Origin: Euryarchaeota archaeon UBA229
GTDB lineage: Archaea; Thermoplasmatota; Poseidoniia; Poseidoniales; Poseidoniaceae
Assembly: GCA_002505355.1 (NCBI GenBank)
Contig: DAUW01000111.1
Coordinates: 1-19,935 of the forward strand
Reading direction: 5' to 3'
DNA length: 19,935 bases
Shown here: positions 17,023 to 19,935 of the stretch, piece by piece
Numbering within the stretch: the stretch's first letter is position 1
How the letters are laid out: every line of letters begins with the position of its first letter
Translations under genes and position numbers: made by a program
The notes under the pieces: generated by a model
Told to the model about the DNA's origin: nothing
What the model saw: the letters and a program-made list of their open reading frames with translations, nothing else
The model's database searches: none

Positions 17023-19935
17023 CTATTCCTCTTCGAATTCTGCACCATGATGTTGCTGATTGATATCTCTCTCTCGCTTCCTAATGGCTATTTGTTCAAG
17101 GTGATACTTCGTGTACTGCTCCAGCTGCTTTGATCTTTGTCGGTAGATATAAGAGAATCCACCAACTGTGATAATTAACAAAATAACTACCAAACCTAGG
17201 GTGCCCATTAATTGGTCTTGGTTTGATTCAAATTCCGCAACATCTTCGATGACCAGCATTTCTGACCGAGAGTAGTTTTCCAATACAACGGTTACCTCGA
17301 TGTCTCCAGTCCTCCAAGCTTCAATTGTCCATTCGATTAATTCCCACTTGCCGCCCTCAACGAACAGTTCTTGACTGTCTAACAACACTCCAGAATCATC
17401 AATCAGGCTTACCGTCACGTTACCTGACGCTAGTCCAGTGTTGACTATTCTGGTTGCGACAACTAATGATTCACCGTTGGTTGGTTCTACGGTTCGCAAC
17501 TCAACTAGACTTATCGTCGGTACAAAATCGACCCAGGTAACTCTTGGTAACAGTTTTTCATTTTCGGTGGCAAAACCGGTTAATGATTGGCCAGCATTAT
17601 CATAAAATGAGAGCCATATTGACAACTCATCTCCTTCCATTATCGTGTAATTACCCATATTACTCAGATCTACTGACTGCATAAATTGGTAAACACCTTC
17701 GTCAGTTTGGATAATCGGCATACGATGGGAAAATGGTTGGCTGTTAACGATAGAACCATTGCGGAATAGATCCCAATTGACTAACAATTGATCAGTCAAC
17801 ACTGGCGTTGACTCAATTATATTTCCTTGGAAAAGAACCTCATCTAGTTGGTCGGATTCAAGCCTCAACAAATCCGCTAATTCAATTATTAATCTAGGAC
17901 TGGTTGAATCAACATGTATCACGCCAGTTTGTGTGTTGTTGAGCAGTGAATTGGACGATGATGCCCAAATTATCAATTCGTAGACATTGGTATCGATGTC
18001 GTCTGGAATTTCAAACGCACATACCACCTGACCGTTGGTAAATTCCAGCGTCACCTGGGTCATAGACAAACCATTTACCATGCAACCAATCTCATCACTC
18101 ACCGATAGGTTTCGCAGAGCTATGTCTGTGCCGTTGTGGTAAAGATTGCTGGATGCAATAATCAAATCGCTTGGACTCGCCCATAAAACCGCATCAACCG
18201 TTGAGCCAATTGGTCTGGTCCGGTCAACAAATTGAATAGTATCGAGCGATAACTCAGCATTAATTGCCCAAGAGAGTCCTCGCAGGTATGAGGTCCCGAG
18301 TTGTAAATCCTGTCCATCATCGAAAACCTTGAGGGAAGGAATGCCTGACAAATTTGGATTTGAATTGACGGCTGACCAGCTAAGAACGAACTCTGTCTCA
18401 ACCAGCCACTTCTGCAAATTTGGAATCTTTGACACTTTGATTATTGGTGCACTTTCATAGCACAGCCGGTCGAATTCAATCAGATTGCCGCGCGGGAAAT
18501 AATCGATGTAACATTGCTCTGGTGTATCTCTTCCAACCAAAGCGATACTAATTTTACCAATAGACTCAATACCATTGTAATCGGTTATCCCATAACTGAA
18601 GGTATGTTTGTGTGATGGTAATATTTGACCATCGACTAAATCTAGGGACAACGCTGAAGTATCCATCAAAGTTTGAAATTGGTCTTGCACAATTATTGTA
18701 GCTGCATCCTGGTCAATCCCGAAATTACCACCATTTTGCAGACTATTACCTGCTAGATCATCGATTGCCAAAACAATGCTAAGTCTACCGGACTCAAAAG
18801 GTCCCTTTACTTCCTGCCAAGACATTGCGGGAATATCCAATATCGCAATATTTGAAGCATAATTTACTGATACTGTTGTAATACGATACTCTTCTGGGTC
18901 CATAATAGCGTCACCGTTGCTATCATCGGCATACTCTGCCCAAGTGTAGACTACTAATTCGGTGTCTAAACCTTCCACATCCTCAATGACGACTTGAAGT
19001 GGAATGTCCTGATTTAATGTCCAGACGTGACCATCTGCGTTGACGATACCTGCAGGATCGTAAATATTGATTGCGCTTACCGTCGGGCTGCCGGTATCAA
19101 AGATAAATCGTGTTTTGAGATTTACCGAAGTGCGGTCTTCAGCATCAGGATTACCCTCCGCCGCTGGACCTACTCTTGAAATATGAACGGAGATCTGAAT
19201 GCTGGTATTTGATGGTACCTGGCCTCGCTCTGGTGTCATTATTTGTGCAGAGAAAAGTCCTCCTGATTCAACTTCAGTAAACCATGAATTAGTCCAAATA
19301 ATATCCTCAGCATGCCACTCATCTACCCCTCCGGAGACGTTCACCGGCGGTACTGCGGTCAACCTGATTTCTACCTGTGCGTCACCATGGCTCACCAATG
19401 CATTATTGATTCCTTCAAACCGGACCTTCCCGCTTATTGCTAGAGAATTGCTATCTGACAACCGATATGGCCATTGTTGGTTAGTCCAATCACTTATTAG
19501 ATTGTCATCGGCATCATGAACCGAAAATTCAAACACCTCAAGATCGTTTTCAATCTCATTAAACTGGGTTTCTCTTACAACAGTTGTTGGACCTGTTGCT
19601 AGACCGTCCAAATCAAAAGAATTAGCCATCCAAGCGATATCATCGATGTCGTTTAATCGCCAATTACTCTGCAGTACCCACGTGATCAAACAGTACCCTT
19701 GATCACAGGACACGGTGGATTTATGTTCATTAATTGTCAATTTATTAGCGCCAATCCGCACGTTGAGATTTGGGGAATCTGAATACAACTGAGTTGCTTC
19801 GATGACAAATTGGGCATTGGATGAGGATGCATCACTTGCGGCAATTAACTCTACCCTATCGATACCGTAACCCCTTACACTCATTGTATTCGGATTGAAT
19901 CGGACATGTGATGTCTGAATTGTTAGTTCTTGTCC
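17023..19935 (-). CDS. Large membrane-anchored surface protein, N-terminus outside the window (partial)
   Basis: The frame is open to the window edge, with no stop in the 17 codons before the first Met codon at 19882-19884, so the gene starts beyond 19935; 970 residues are visible. They consist of beta-rich, Asn/Ser/Asp-rich segments typical of Ig-like extracellular domains, for example VRIGANKLTINEHK and ALVSHGDAQVEIRLTAVPP. Close to the end lies a CARDB-like module: VELRTVEPTNGESLVVATRI, then NTGLASGNVTVSLIDDSGVL. One transmembrane helix (about 17143-17205) is followed by a basic tail with RKRERD, two histidines and AEFEEE, giving an outside-domain, inside-tail topology. Cysteines are few. 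It is probably an adhesin or envelope protein; the specific ligand is unknown. It ends 32 bases before the tRNA-Leu gene, which is on the same strand. Confidence 0.85.
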   Translation of the reverse strand, partial: GQELTIQTSHVRFNPNTMSVRGYGIDRVELIAASDASSSNAQFVIEATQLYSDSPNLNVRIGANKLTINEHKSTVSCDQGYCLITWVLQSNWRLNDIDDIAWMANSFDLDGLATGPTTVVRETQFNEIENDLEVFEFSVHDADDNLISDWTNQQWPYRLSDSNSLAISGKVRFEGINNALVSHGDAQVEIRLTAVPPVNVSGGVDEWHAEDIIWTNSWFTEVESGGLFSAQIMTPERGQVPSNTSIQISVHISRVGPAAEGNPDAEDRTSVNLKTRFIFDTGSPTVSAINIYDPAGIVNADGHVWTLNQDIPLQVVIEDVEGLDTELVVYTWAEYADDSNGDAIMDPEEYRITTVSVNYASNIAILDIPAMSWQEVKGPFESGRLSIVLAIDDLAGNSLQNGGNFGIDQDAATIIVQDQFQTLMDTSALSLDLVDGQILPSHKHTFSYGITDYNGIESIGKISIALVGRDTPEQCYIDYFPRGNLIEFDRLCYESAPIIKVSKIPNLQKWLVETEFVLSWSAVNSNPNLSGIPSLKVFDDGQDLQLGTSYLRGLSWAINAELSLDTIQFVDRTRPIGSTVDAVLWASPSDLIIASSNLYHNGTDIALRNLSVSDEIGCMVNGLSMTQVTLEFTNGQVVCAFEIPDDIDTNVYELIIWASSSNSLLNNTQTGVIHVDSTSPRLIIELADLLRLESDQLDEVLFQGNIIESTPVLTDQLLVNWDLFRNGSIVNSQPFSHRMPIIQTDEGVYQFMQSVDLSNMGNYTIMEGDELSIWLSFYDNAGQSLTGFATENEKLLPRVTWVDFVPTISLVELRTVEPTNGESLVVATRIVNTGLASGNVTVSLIDDSGVLLDSQELFVEGGKWELIEWTIEAWRTGDIEVTVVLENYSRSEMLVIEDVAEFESNQDQLMGTLGLVVILLIITVGGFSYIYRQRSKQLEQYTKYHLEQIAIRKRERDINQQHHGAEFEEE

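Overview
The window reads as a chromosomal segment of a euryarchaeal genome. I infer a Thermoplasmatota lineage, most like the planktonic Marine Group II (Poseidoniales) type. The reasons are archaeal/eukaryotic-type ribosomal proteins (L7Ae, S28e, L24e), an aIF5B in place of bacterial IF2, a tRNA-Leu with CCA encoded in the DNA, and two very large surface proteins, one with thrombospondin-type-3 calcium repeats. The lineage call comes from gene content recalled from memory, not from a search. The DNA is AT-leaning throughout, and no phage, IS or CRISPR signature is visible. Genes are tightly packed: the longest gap is about 106 bases, so no stretch over 300 bases lacks a gene.

Layout. (1) Positions 1-3334, plus strand: a translation operon, namely the tail of an unidentified upstream gene, then rpl7ae, rps28e, rpl24e, ndk and infB. 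Several genes are coupled by overlaps or short gaps with clear Shine-Dalgarno sites. rpl24e has lost three of its four zinc cysteines. aIF5B carries an extra four-cysteine segment between domains II and III. (2) Positions 3424-6062, plus strand: a MoxR-type AAA+ ATPase, a ParA/Soj ATPase, a small ribbon-helix-helix protein and a short PIN-like protein. The last two resemble a VapBC pair with a truncated toxin; ParA plus the ribbon-helix-helix protein could instead be a partition-like pair. (3) Positions 6063-10926, minus strand: a 793-residue cytoplasmic coiled-coil protein, then a secreted or membrane-anchored protein with a propeller-like region, nine calcium repeats, one membrane segment and a long acidic tail. 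They are 52 bases apart and probably co-transcribed.

(4) Positions 11033-14659, minus strand: a probable metal-homeostasis operon of a P1B-type heavy-metal ATPase with a five-histidine loop, a winged-helix regulator and a small protein made of three zinc ribbons. (5) Positions 14716-16898, plus strand: an archaeal phosphoglycolate-phosphatase-like HAD enzyme, then two membrane proteins. The first membrane protein carries the Thr/His landmarks of the eukaryotic AIG1/FAR-17a family of membrane lipid hydrolases. (6) Positions 16906-19935, minus strand: tRNA-Leu(CAA) and the C-terminal 970 residues of a very large surface protein whose start lies beyond the window.

The strongest leads for something undescribed are the AIG1-like membrane protein, the cysteine-rich insertion in aIF5B, the ATPase/regulator/zinc-ribbon operon, and the coiled-coil plus calcium-repeat surface-protein pair. 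All functional statements rest on reading motifs by eye; no alignment, structure prediction or database search was run.
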